From the NCBI GenBank assembly GCA_963575645.1, contig OY754470.1, forward strand, positions 23,914,501-23,978,500: a stretch of 64,000 nt of DNA. The letters run 5' to 3'. The translations under genes and the position numbers were made by a program. A model generated the notes under the pieces. It worked only from the letters and a program-made list of their open reading frames with translations, was not told where the DNA came from and ran no database searches. Source of the stretch: Xanthostigma xanthostigma (lineage: Eukaryota; Arthropoda; Insecta; Raphidioptera; Raphidiidae). This document shows positions 46,780 to 56,539 of the stretch, piece after piece; the stretch's first letter is position 1, and each line of letters starts with the position of its first letter.

Positions 46780-47433
46780 TTAAGGTAGTACGAACACCAC
46801 GGCAATTTTAAATAAAAAGCTTGATTTTTTTTATATGAAGTTGGACTAAGTCTAAACCAATTCTGAAAATTTTAGGGGAGGTTGCCCGATTATTTAAATA
46901 AATAATTGACTTCAAAAGTAGACATATTTAACATTGGCTTATGGTAAAACGGCAGATAGATGATTTGTTTTCATTGATTTCTCCAAAACCAGTCGGTGGA
47001 ATTAAAAAAAAAAACTATTTAAATTAAAGTTAAAATTTTAATACGTTATTGAAAACGAGAAAAACCCGTTGTGCCCGACTAATTAAAAAGATATTTAATT
47101 AATTAATTAAATATCTTTTTAATTTAAAAGATATTTAATTAATTAATTAAATATCTTTTTAATTAGTCGGGCACAACGGGTTTTTTTTTGTTTTCAATAA
47201 TTTATTAAGGTTTTAACTTTAATTTAAATAGTTTTTTTCTTAATTAGTCGGGCACAACGGGTTTTTTTTATTTTCAATAACTTATTAAGGTTTTAACATT
47301 AATTATATAGTTTTTTTTTTATTTCCACCGACTAGTTTTGGAGAAATCAATGAAAACATTTCATCCATCTACCGAAATATAAAAAAAATCAAGCCTTTTA
47401 TTTAAAGTTGCCTTGGTGCCCGTACTACCTTAA
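46780..47433. mobile_element. TTAA-flanked fold-back element
   Basis: TTAAGGTAGTACGAACACCA at the left faces its inverse, which ends in TTAA (47430-47433). Several inner blocks (TTTTCATTGATTTCTCCAAAA, CCCGTTGTGCCCGACTAATT) are mirrored as well. The right arm holds about 85 bp twice in tandem (about 47152 and 47236). At the centre (about 47083-47163) AGATATTTAATTAATTAATT stacks form a second-order palindrome. TTAA duplications suggest piggyBac-type transposition, but the TIR start is not the usual CCC. Confidence 0.8.
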
Positions 47434-47633
47434 CAAGAGCCAAAAAAGATTTAAACAAAAAAATTGTAAGAGCTTCAGAAATTAGAGTTTAAAATAACTA
47501 AAAAACGCGCTTTTAGAGCAATGTAGGTACACTAAAAAGTAAAACTAATTTTCAAATATCTTGTTCAACAGCGGTGGTATATCCCCCAACTCGATATAAT
47601 TTAATTTTTTTATTAATATTAAATTTGAATTAG

Positions 47634-47750
47634 ACTAAAAACCAATACTTCAAATGACAACAACGTTTACGGTTTGTTAGTCTGTTTACAGTAATTTTTT
47701 AAGCCAATTAATTAATTTACAAAAATTTAAATATTGAAAGGTTTTTTTGT
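47634..47750. repeat. Partner copy of the repeat at 38960
   Basis: TTAGACTAAAAACCAATACT and GTTTACAGTAATTTTT match 38958-39060 with about 20% divergence by eye. Confidence 0.5.
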
Positions 47751-47965
47751 AGTTTTGTGTTAGCAGTTTACAGTCAGAGTTTTTGTTTCTTTAATAATCT
47801 ATTCCTCTTTATTTTCCGAAATTAATGTCGATATGCTGGACCATTCTGTATATTATGAATATATACAATGCCTGGATTGTAGAATTTACAAAAGCACTTA
47901 TCTTTGTTTGAAATGGGAAAGTACATGTACTATTTGACAAAAAGACAATAATCAAAATAAAAGGT

Positions 47966-48707
47966 TATGCTGTACCCGGCCACGCGTTGCTGTGGCTCAG
48001 TCTGGTTTGCGTGTGTTGCCGTTACGTTCAACAGATGGCGCTCCCGTTGCCATAAAATATTTAGTGCAGCGTGTGTTGCTTTAACGTCCAACAGAAAAGC
48101 ATATTTTCAAATGTCACACGTACGACATCTATATAATCACATACATATTATAAAACAAAGTTCCCCCGTTGCGTCTCTCTGTCTGTCTGTTTGAACGCGA
48201 TAAACTTAAAAACTACCGAACGGATTTTCATACGGTTTTCGCCAATAGCCGGAGTGATTCAAGAGGAAGATTTATGTGTATAATTCATTAATTTTTTGTG
48301 TAAATTGGTTGCATTATAACGATTATTGTTGAAGATGTCGGAAAAAATCAAGCCGAATGGGAGCTTTCATAGAAAAGCTGCCAAATCCCTTTGAGATATA
48401 ACAAAACAATGTATGGTGGAATTGTTCTTGTTTTATTGGTCTACAGAAAAGTTCACGATGGCATAATATGTCTATCTTTTAAGGATAGCTTACTATATCC
48501 ATTTTAATGCTATGCGCTTTTCGTGGATTTCAATTTTGCAACATAAGTCGACGAAAAAACGATAGCAATCTACAAATTCTAGCGAAGATAGACCGGGCCG
48601 CGTGTTTCGAATGCAACATTGTGTCAAAATTTCAAAATAATAGGTGACGCACTTTGGGATATTTGAGATTTTGAACATAAGAAAATTTACATTTTTATTT
48701 ATACAGA
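47966..48707 (-). mobile_element. Helitron (outer), interrupted by another Helitron
   Basis: On the minus strand it starts TCTGTATAAATAAAAATGTA and ends GCCACAGCAACGCGTGGCCG then GGTACAG with a mutated CTAG. GCCAC/GTGGC is the terminal hairpin. The family is that of 58728-58939 and 62881-63446. The body is continuous with those copies once 48137-48604 is removed. Confidence 0.8.
48137..48604 (+). mobile_element. Helitron (inner), inserted into 47966-48707
   Basis: It starts TCACATACATATTATAAAAC after an A. It runs through the recognisable TCTGTCTGTCTGTTTGAACG and CTACCGAACGGATTTTCAT blocks. It ends CTAGCGAAGATAGACCGGGC with a degraded terminus before T. The surrounding sequence on both sides belongs to the outer family. 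Confidence 0.75.
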
Positions 48708-49115
48708 TTTGTAATCCAACAGTAACAAAGAAAGAATTTCAGTGGAAAATCAGAGACAACAGTTTGAAAAATTATAATTCAAAAATACCTGACAGTATAA
48801 AAGGGTAACTTTTCATTATGTAACGATGTATTGACAGTTAAATGAGTCGATTGTAACTAAACAAATTTGATTTCTGTCAAAAATATGTAAATACGTTTTT
48901 TTACAATAGCCACCAATATTTGTATTTTTTTAATTTTTTTTTATTTTCAGAAGATGTACGAGTATTGCCCCGTTTTACGATTTAATTTGTACCTAGCGTA
49001 TAAAATGAAAATGTATTTCGTACACGTTTAGCTTTTACACTGAACGAAAAAGGTGAGTTATATTAATAAAAATATTTATACTTCTTCAGTCAATAACTTT
49101 TATTATATTTAAATG
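48708..49115. other. No gene seen
   Basis: AT-rich spacer. Confidence 0.4.
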
Positions 49116-50472
49116 TAGGGGAGATGTGGGAGGGTTGGGAACATGGGAGGCTTGGGACAGCGCAGGTTCTGAGAAACCTTTATGACGTTTAGGTGTTTCA
49201 TCGACGTCAATCATGAGGTAACATGGCATATGGGCTATGTGTAGGGAGGCGAGCGTTTGTGGTGAGCACTAGAGGAAACTTCAAGCTCAAATTTTCTGTA
49301 TGTCAGTGAGCAATGTTTATTAAACGTGAAAATAGTTACAATTTCATGAAGTTTGTTATGTAATTATAAAGAAAACATATGAAAACTAATCGATCTGGAA
49401 ATGCTTGTTGTGTTCCGGGCTGTTGCGCTGATGGCGATTTAAGTAAAATAAAGACCATTGGCGCCCTAATTTGACGTTCCGCTGTCAGTGTAAACAAATT
49501 AACATCAGGTTATTAAATTTTTTTGACACATCATGGCAAACTAAAGTTTTTGACTTATCACCATAGAAACGTGTCGCGATTTCCATAAAAAGTGAGTTCA
49601 ATAATTCTCTATTACCCACTAGCGGCGCTAGTAGACTTCGTGCACACAGCCTGTGTAGTTTTACGCCAATTCGTGTAGCCTTTCCTTTAGTAATCGAAAA
49701 GATGTTAAATCGTCGACAAGAGCCTGCGTTCCTCTAGTCAATCCGAAATGCTTTCTGGGGAAAATAATAGTAGTTTTTTCACGCTGGTGCCCTCTACTAA
49801 AGAAGAAAGCGTTACTTGTAAGTACCATTACGTAATTTTACCAATATTGTAACACATAGGTATTTGCTTTACCCTAATTAATGAGATTTGTTATATAAAG
49901 GGAGGCATGAGACAACGAAATATGGGAGGGTTGGGACACTGTGAACCATGTTCCTCCAATGGAAACAGTTCTCTGATGCAAATTATTTCTCCCGAACTAA
50001 TTCGCCGTTATCCTAAAGCATCTCCAAGAAAAAGCACAAAGAAAAGAAAACATGAAAAAAGTTCAGTCCTAACCTCGACGTCGGTAAAAGCGACAATTTT
50101 GTTTTAAACATGTTCATTTTTTTATATTTTTCTTTTTTTAGACTAGTTATAAAATAATGTAATTATTTATGCCTTCCGATTTAAAAAATAAAGTTTTGTC
50201 ACAAAAAGAACATTTTTTTAAATTGTCTCAAAGCTCCCACATAAGTGTCCCATCCCTCCCAGCGGCAGGGAGAGTTGGGATGGAAAATTGTTAATTGAAT
50301 TTTTGGATTTTTCACTAATAAGGACAAATTTAAAAATTGGAAAGAAAATCGAGTATTGCTCTTATATAATATGTAGTTTGTATATAAATTGTTAAAACGC
50401 CGAAGGAACCAGAATTTTAGAAAATATTACAATAAATATAAAAATTGTTCCGACCCTCCCACATCTTCCCTA
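49116..50472 (+). mobile_element. pogo-like transposon with G-rich subterminal repeats
   Basis: The ends read TAGGGGAGATGTGGGAGGGT and the inverse of ACCCTCCCACATCTTCCCTA, with TA at both edges. The motif TGGGAGGGTTGGGA or a close form occurs at about 49127, 49145, 49922, 50252 (inverse), 50271 and 50453 (inverse). A piece of a pogo-type transposase is kept at 49907-50107. The interior is otherwise broken by stops. Confidence 0.8.
49907..50107 (+). pseudogene. pogo/jerky-type transposase C-terminal fragment
   Basis: Residues about 27-62 read ISPELIRRYPKASPRKSTKK and RKHEKSSVLTSTSV. This corresponds to the SPExIRPYPKAxPR..KRGRKRGKSxILTDTP segment that follows the DDE core in many insect pogo-like transposases. 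The upstream DDE core and CENP-B/HTH domains are not present in frame. The first 20 or so codons are probably not original, because they translate the subterminal repeat. Not functional. Confidence 0.75.
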
Positions 50473-50489
50473 CAACGAAACTGTTTTTG

Positions 50490-50705
50490 AAATAGAACTT
50501 CTTTAGGCGCGACTTTAGAGTAACTCAGATCTTTACACAGTTTCTGCTATTTAAAGGAATCAACTGACAGATAGCGGCATCCAAACGCAGGAACGAAAAG
50601 TGACGCAAACCAGTTTTGTGATCAATTTTCGCAATTTTAAGGCTTCGACTGATAGATGGCGGCATAAAATCGCATCTGTAGACGCAAATCAATAATCATA
50701 GTTTA
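50490..50705 (-). repeat. Inverse copy of the repeat at 25795-26062
   Basis: It opens with AGAACTTCTTTAGGCGCGAC and holds two diverged CGACTGATAGATGGCGGCAT-type blocks. It lies just outside the pogo-like element. Confidence 0.7.
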
Positions 50706-50908
50706 TTGATGTAACTTATTGAAGACACTATTTCCGATTAAACTAAAGTTGCTAGACTATACAATTTTAAACATTATAAATTCAACTTAGTTAGAAGTGC
50801 CCTATATGCGGGAAGGAATTGAATTATACGGAAAATTTGTTCTTAGTCTAACAAAACAAAAAGCGTTTTGATTTTGAAAATACAACGAAATAAATACATT
50901 AAATTAGT

Positions 50909-51245
50909 AACGACGCACGAACATTTTATACCTCCTAACACGGGCTTGAAATGAGAGAGGAATGTAATTAAATTATGAATCAAATCCATGTTTATGGTGT
51001 TTTAGTTATTAACGTTTTTCACTGTTGACAACAAACTACAATATCCACTGTAACACTAGTCACTACTATCATAAGCCGTGTGTCGTGTATCATGTGTGTG
51101 TATGTACGAAATACGTCCGCCAAGTCAAAGCCGTTGAAAGTGTTGACTGAATGAGATAGATTCAGTGAACACTTCTAACATATGACAGTGATAGATGCTT
51201 ATCTTCATGTTAACGTGATGACGGTAAATGCAGCACAAAGCCGAC
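50909..51245. repeat. Left arm of a long, widely spaced inverted repeat
   Basis: It matches the inverse of 54075-54363 and continues into 55557-55605. Shared pieces include GACAACAAACTACAATA, CTGTAACACTAGTCACT, CGTGTATCATG, GTTGACTGAATGA and GACGGTAAATGCAG. Divergence is appreciable, with several indels. No coding sequence. Confidence 0.8.
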
Positions 51246-51359
51246 CTAAATAACACGCTATTATTTGTGGGTCAGGAATTTAACGGCGTGCACTGCTTTG
51301 TACCCTATCCAATGGATCTAAGTGCCCAGTAGGTAGGGTAAAATAACACAAAATTTATT

Positions 51360-52297
51360 TTGACGTGATAACGTCTTATAAATTGATGAAACACCAGCTG
51401 CACGCACGAAAAAGTGTAACGCCGTAACGTTCCGCCTGACCCTGTGCGTGCAAGCGAGAGCGCAGTATAAGCAATAGAGAAGCACGATCGGCGTCGGCTT
51501 GTACGCATTTCTCACTCTTCTCGCGTGACGTCAGAGAGTAGTGTGCGTTCAACCATGGAAATTAAGACTTAAAATCAAGATATCTAATAAAAATGTCATA
51601 AATTTTTAAAGCAATTTTTCAGATAATACATCGTTATTTTTTGTTATTTTTTATTTTGCACGGATATTTTTTGTGTCATATAATTATTACCGATTCATCC
51701 AAGCCAAAGTATAACTGAACGCACGATAATGGCAATATGGCGCTAATAATAATTAATAAATGTCATTTTATTTTGTTAAAAATAACTGATCGCCGTCATT
51801 ATGGATAAAATATGATATTATTCACAACGAATGGAAATGTATTGATCAATTGATAGTTTGTACACAAACGCAGCTACATTTTGTATCAAAAACAAATCTT
51901 GGGAGATATCTGAATTTCATAACAGCAGATAAATTATACGGTTTGTTAACAAATATATATGTCACCGGGATATTGTCAAATCCGTGATATTGTAATTTCA
52001 CTAGTGAAATTACAATATCACGATTGACAAAGAGTCGTGATATTATAATTTCACTAAGTGAAATTATAATATCACGGATTTGACAATATCCCGGTGACAT
52101 AATATATACATTCTTTTAAATGTCTTTTATAATTGCTTAAAAATATGTATTTCGCTTTGGTTGATCAAATTATTAGTCGGTAAAAATATAGTTTGACAGC
52201 TACTAAAATTTAGGTTATGTATTATTAAATATGATATTCGAGCGGAATACGTTATCACGTAAAACTATCGTCCGTAAACCGACTTTACAGACAACCA
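51360..52297. mobile_element. Longer copy of the IR-ended element at 326-494
   Basis: It starts TTGACGTGATAACGTC and ends ACGTTATCACGTAAAACTAT plus a CCGACTTTACAGACAACCA tail, as in the short copy. Its interior includes a CGTGCAAGCGAGAGCGCAGT block and a large nested palindrome at 51951-52109. No transposase is evident in its 938 bp. Confidence 0.7.
51951..52109. repeat. Nested palindrome: two palindromes inside a larger one
   Basis: The outer arms are ATGTCACCGGGATATTGTCA and its inverse (about 51959-51991 and 52068-52100). Inside are two further palindromes of about 38 bp, each GTGATATT.TAATTTCACT mirrored, separated by GATTGACAAAGAGTC. The whole could form a cross-shaped fold. The frame on the minus strand is a by-product. 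Confidence 0.92.
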
Positions 52298-52533
52298 ATT
52301 TTTTTTAATCAAATCACTATATTCCATTTATCCTTTAACCTTGAAGATTCGTTTGATCGCCATTTTAATATTGCTCAGTAATACCATACATAAAGCAAAA
52401 GCATTGTGTGTATATTTGACTTATTTTTGTTACATAAAATATGAGATTGAATTTTTATGCATCAATCTGCCCCACCTTCCCATACAGTATTCCCTAAAAT
52501 TAAATATTGGTTAAATATGAAAAATATAATTCA

Positions 52534-53152
52534 CTAGCGGTCCCGTCCGGTTTCACCCGGGTGTAAAAGAACGAATGGGGAAGGGAGGAACATGAGTACA
52601 CACATTCATTTTAGTTTACCGAGATGAATGTTGTGTCCAAATTACATGATGATCGGAGTTACCGTTCAAAATTTTTTGTCGATAAAAAGCAGTATTTATA
52701 CTTTTTTCAACTAATATTTTTTTTTTAATAATTAAATAAAATTATAATAAATTTAAATGTAAGCCTTAGAAGAAAGCAATGTAGAAAATAAAAAAAAAAA
52801 ATAAATAAAAATACATTCGCCCAACGTAGGGCTCGAACCCACGACCCTGGTATTGACAGCCATGTGCTCTACCAATTATTGCGCTAGCCGGCGTTGTATT
52901 TTGTTTACGCTAATATGAGTATATTTAGTTAGTGCATTTCACCTGAATAGAAGCTTACTTTTGAGATACATTTTGCAACATTTTTCATTAATGTTCCGCT
53001 CCTAATGGTTGTAGCCTGATTTTATATAGCCTATAGCCTTCCTCGATAAATGGGCTATCCAACAAAACAAATTTTTTTCAATTTGAACCGGTAGTTCCTG
53101 AGATTAGCGCGTTCAAACAAACAAACTCTTCAGCTTTATATATTGGTGTAGA
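52534..53152 (-). mobile_element. Helitron containing a tRNA-like pseudogene
   Basis: On the minus strand it starts TCTACACCAATATATAAAGC and passes through GTTTGTTTGTTTGAACGCGC and ATCTCAGGAACTACCGG. It ends CACCCGGGTGAAACCGGACG then GACCGCTAG before T. Both ends are typical of the commonest lepidopteran Helitrons. A degenerate tRNA-like sequence lies inside. Confidence 0.75.
52818..52893 (-). pseudogene. tRNA-like pseudogene, nearest tRNA-Lys body
   Basis: On the minus strand a TAGCGCAATAATTGGTAGAG A-box-like part and a perfect B box GGTTCGAGCCC are spaced as in a tRNA, with GTCGTGGG and CCTACGTTGGGCG around the T arm. The body resembles tRNA-Lys, but the anticodon loop would read GTC. The acceptor stem has a one-base deletion and the anticodon stem is mismatched. 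T-runs follow. It is probably a tRNA-derived SINE or a captured pseudogene. Confidence 0.65.
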
Positions 53153-54074
53153 CTGTAGATTACAAAAATATGAAGTACCTAAGATTTTGATTGTTCTGCA
53201 GCTCTGCAGCGATTATACAGAAACCGTCACTGCACAGAGCACAATATAAAAGACTGGAATTTTGAACATTTGATGACAATAATAAAACAATTATTACTCT
53301 TGTTATTTTACAATACATTATTTTTCAGAGTTTGTAAATTTGTTCTGAGTCGACAGAGGCAAAGCATGTAAATTATGTGTACAATTTTTTTTAACCGTTG
53401 ACATATTGCGTTTCATATGTTTGTTAGCAAGCAAATAGTGACTTCGTTCGGGACCAATAACATACTTACATATTATATGTTGAAATGCCATTGTTGAATA
53501 TATAGTTCCAATATTTTTTTACAACAGAAAAGTTGTTTTGTCGTTCCGCGTTTGCCTGATCGATTTGTCGATGTCTGTACTGACGAGACAGAAGCAATCG
53601 AGCCCCGTGACATGAGGACGTATACCTATCTCCTTTGAAACATATATGTGCCGTCATAATATGTGCTACCATCGTGTAAAAAAACAGATACATCACTGCG
53701 CTCGTCTCATTTTTATCATAGTCGCCTGCTCGTCTAAGAAAAGAGGTAATCATGTATTTTCAGAAAAGATTGGCCTTGTACTTAGGAACATATTTTGAAG
53801 ATTAAGTTCATCTCATTTCTATCATATAGCTTGTGTTGTTTTTATTCAAAATGCCAGAAGTAACACAGACATTTTTTTATTCGTCTCTTCGATGTAAAGA
53901 AGACCAAGCACATGCTGGTATCTTGTTGACTCACCTCATTTCTATGAGAGAGAATCTGTTATTTTTCTTTAAATTGCAAAAAAGAGATAAGCATATTTTT
54001 GATCTGATTCTTTCATGCAGTGAAGACAAAGACAAATTCATTGAGAGAAAACCATGAAAATTATTGACTCATTA
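53153..54074. other. Two unrecognised frames, no support as genes
   Basis: A 95-codon minus-strand frame (53466-53753) and a 74-codon plus-strand frame (53833-54057) have no known domain. The latter spans a diverged tandem duplication of about 115 bp (from about 53805 and 53930). The region lies between the arms of the long inverted repeat. Confidence 0.35.
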
Positions 54075-54362
54075 TTTAGAACGACTCTGTACTGCATTTA
54101 CCGTCATATTGTTAGTACCAATAAGTATCTAGATATGCTAAAAATGTTCACTGAATCTATATCATTCAGTCAACATCTTTGACTTAGCGGTACGTATGTC
54201 ACATGCATGATACACGACAAACGGCTAATGGCAGTAGAGTGACTAGTGTTACAGTGTGTATTGTAGTTTGTTGTTCAACAATGTTTAAAAAAGTTAATAA
54301 TTCAAACATCTAAAGTTTGATCCATAATTTAATTAACACACCCCATTCCCAACGCGTGTTAA
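54075..54362. repeat. Right arm of the long inverted repeat, first part
   Basis: Inverse of 50940-51245. It is interrupted at 54362 by the I-like LINE block, after which the arm resumes at 55557. AACGCGTGTTAA (54351-54362) and AACCCGTGTTAA (55558-55569) flank the LINE block. Confidence 0.8.
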
Positions 54363-55263
54363 TATACAGACGGATCCAAGATGGATAATAGGGTAGGAGC
54401 AGGAGTTTATGGTCCTAAAGCAATGATATCAGCTCCCATGAGCTCCAAAGCCACTGTATTCCAGGCAGAAATATACGCCATTCAAGTTTGCGCTGTGATT
54501 TGCCTGAATAAAGACAACAGAAACACAAAAATATTCATCCTATCGGATAGCAGAGCAGCTATTATGGGCTATGTTCACACAAAAGTGAGTCAAGACTGCT
54601 CTGGAAATGTCTAGATACTGTTGATAAACTGGGTGTACACTGCAGATTAACCCTAATGTGGGTTCCAGGGCATACAGGCATCGAAGGCAATGAGATAGCA
54701 GACAACCTCGCTAAAGAAGGAAGAACTAAAACCTTTATAGGCCTTGAACCTAACTGTCTATTCTGAGAGCCATGTCAAATTAGAGGTTCGCAAATGGGAG
54801 AACGAAAAGTAAGCCTCTCGTTGGAGGTCCACCTTAGGACTGAGACAATCGAAGAGATTTATCTCGCATAGCACTAAAAGGACTAAAGAACTTATTATGC
54901 TCAGTAAAGAAGAACTGAGAATATACTGACAGGACTCCTTACAAGCCACTACCCTCTGAGATACCATCTCTCAAAAATGGGTAAAGCCCAAGATGATAAC
55001 TGTCGCTTCTGTAAAGAAGCAAAAGAAAATTCTGAACACATCCAATGTGAATGTGAAGCAGTGCTCTCCAAAAGGCTGCTATATCTTAACAGGGTTTTTC
55101 CAAAGCCTGAGGACATATGGAGAGCAGCCCCCAATAACGTAATAAGGTTCATAAAAAGCATTCTACCAGACTGGGAATAATACTATTAATGCACAAAAGA
55201 TCTTTTAGGTCGCAGTGTTTGTGAGACATCAAGTGTCTTATCACCCCAAATAAATCTAATCTA
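54363..55263 (+). pseudogene. I-like LINE, RNase H domain to 3' end
   Basis: The RNase H domain removes RNA from RNA:DNA hybrids during LINE copying. It starts at YTDGSK (first catalytic D), continues QAEIYAIQ (E) and LSDSRAA (D), then after a frameshift at about 54590 VPGHTGIEGNEIADNLA (last D). After further stops a frame at 54977-55180 gives a CRFCKEAKENSEHIQCEC zinc-knuckle-like motif ending PDWE. A tail of TAATC repeats closes it at about 55246-55263. RNase H plus this C-terminal CCHC is typical of I-clade and related LINEs. It is 5'-truncated and dead. Confidence 0.85.
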
Positions 55264-55557
55264 ATCTACAGGCCACTACCCTCTGAGATACCATCTCTCA
55301 AAAATGGGTAAAGCCCAAGATTATAACTGTCGCTTCTGTAAAGAAACAAAAGAAACTGCTGAACACATCCTATGTGAGTGTGACGCAGTGTTCTCCAAAA
55401 GGCTGCTATATCTTAACAGAGATCAGCCCCCAGTAAAGTAATAAGGTTCATAGAAAGCATTCTACCCGACTAGGAATAAAACTATTAGGGAATTCACAAA
55501 AGATCCTTTAGGTCGCAGTGTTTGTGAGATAGTGTCTTATCACCCCATATCTAATTT
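55264..55557 (+). pseudogene. Second, tandem I-like LINE 3' end
   Basis: It repeats the last about 300 bp of the preceding copy (from GGCCACTACCCTCTGAGATA) with differences that include a deletion of about 24 bp in the LNRVFPKPED segment. CRFCKETKETAEHILCEC is preserved. It starts directly after the TAATC tail of the first copy. Confidence 0.85.
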
Positions 55558-55605
55558 AACCCGTGTTAAGAGGTAATATTAAAAATGTTTATGCACCGTC
55601 ACTGT

Positions 55606-56024
55606 CTATAAATATGAGTAGAATGGACAATCATACGAGCAAAATGACAGGAAAAAGTTAGCGGCTAGTCGCTGCCAAACTGAAGTCAGTTTTTACACCA
55701 CGTATCGAAAACATTGGCAGTAGAATACAGCGGCATGTAATTTACATTCGCCGAGTTGAGCAATATAACGGGTAACTTTGTCAATTTCTGCAAGTCCCAA
55801 GGATGTCGTCAGCGCGCGCCCCGAATGACACAAATATCAGTCACTTCGCCTCTCACCCCTCCAGTATGCTCCGCTCATTCCCCCTCTCTTCATCACACAC
55901 GCGCGTTCAACACATCAGCTCTATTCTATACGCGTATCATAGCGCTCGGGGTGCACCGGCCAAGTTCTCGCATAGCACCGTGCACTATATTTACAAGAAC
56001 CATTTCAAAATCTGTTCGAACACC
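55606..56024. other. No host gene; block at 55935-55990 recurs at 63713
   Basis: Relatively GC-rich sequence. The open frames here and across 56024 run antisense to the R1-like 3' UTR and are not genes. Confidence 0.5.
55935..55990. repeat. Conserved 55-bp block, partner at 63713-63768
   Basis: GCACCGGCCAAGTTCTCGCA and CACCGTGCACTATATTTACA match GCGCCGACCAAGTTGTCGCA and CACTGTGCACTATGTATTTA at 63713. The same order and spacing suggest a shared repeat. Confidence 0.6.
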
Positions 56025-56481
56025 TTCTTTTTTTGCGGAGGTGAGGAAACCCTCATGGGCACCCGTTGGTTCTCAACGAGTAGTGTCAGACTCCTACTGA
56101 CTAAAACCTCACCCCCTTTTCCAAGCATCTGATACCGGGAACCGCTTTCGCATTACTTCAGTATCAGCGCTGATCCTTTATCCTCTGTAACTCTCCTTTT
56201 TTTTAGTCTCGATTATTACTCTAACTGCCCTACAAGATCCTCCATCATGTGACCCTACTGAATTTTTTTCCGGTTTCTCGCGAGTACGCTTTTCTCATTT
56301 CCTCCCACCTAGTGCAATTGTAGAGAGTGTGTTCAGCATCGTCTTCTTGTTGACAGTATGAACAGTTGCTAGTAACTGATCGACGACGTTCGTAGAGGTA
56401 TTTTCGAAAGCACCCGTGACTTGATAGCGCCTGTGTCAGGTAGTAGTCTACTTCGAACACCTTCCATTTTCGAGAATAGTT
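56025..56481 (-). pseudogene. R1-clade LINE, C-terminal end and 3' UTR
   Basis: The minus strand reads KWKVFEVDYYLTQALSSHG, CFRKYLYERRR, then CSYCQQEDDAEHTLYNC and RWEEMR. This is the post-RT zinc-knuckle region of R1-clade LINEs. The frame ends at 56245. The following sequence (GGGTTTTAG, ACTCGTTGAGAACCAACGGG, CATGAGGGTTTCCTCACCTC) is a 3' UTR type that I know from lepidopteran R1-like elements, and it closes with an A-run at about 56026-56033. 5'-truncated. Confidence 0.85.
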
Positions 56482-56539
56482 ACGTTACAGAAATAAATAT
56501 TTTCAGGGGGATTAAAATTGCCATAAAAACGCAGTATTA

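Noticed and set aside
51846-52100. 84-codon minus-strand frame
   Set aside because: It repeats itself because it translates the nested palindrome.
53833-54057. 74-codon frame as a host gene
   Set aside because: It covers a diverged 115-bp tandem duplication, with no domain and no gene context.
55756-56132. Two overlapping frames of 114 and 109 codons
   Set aside because: They lie antisense to the 3' UTR of the R1-like LINE and have no domain.
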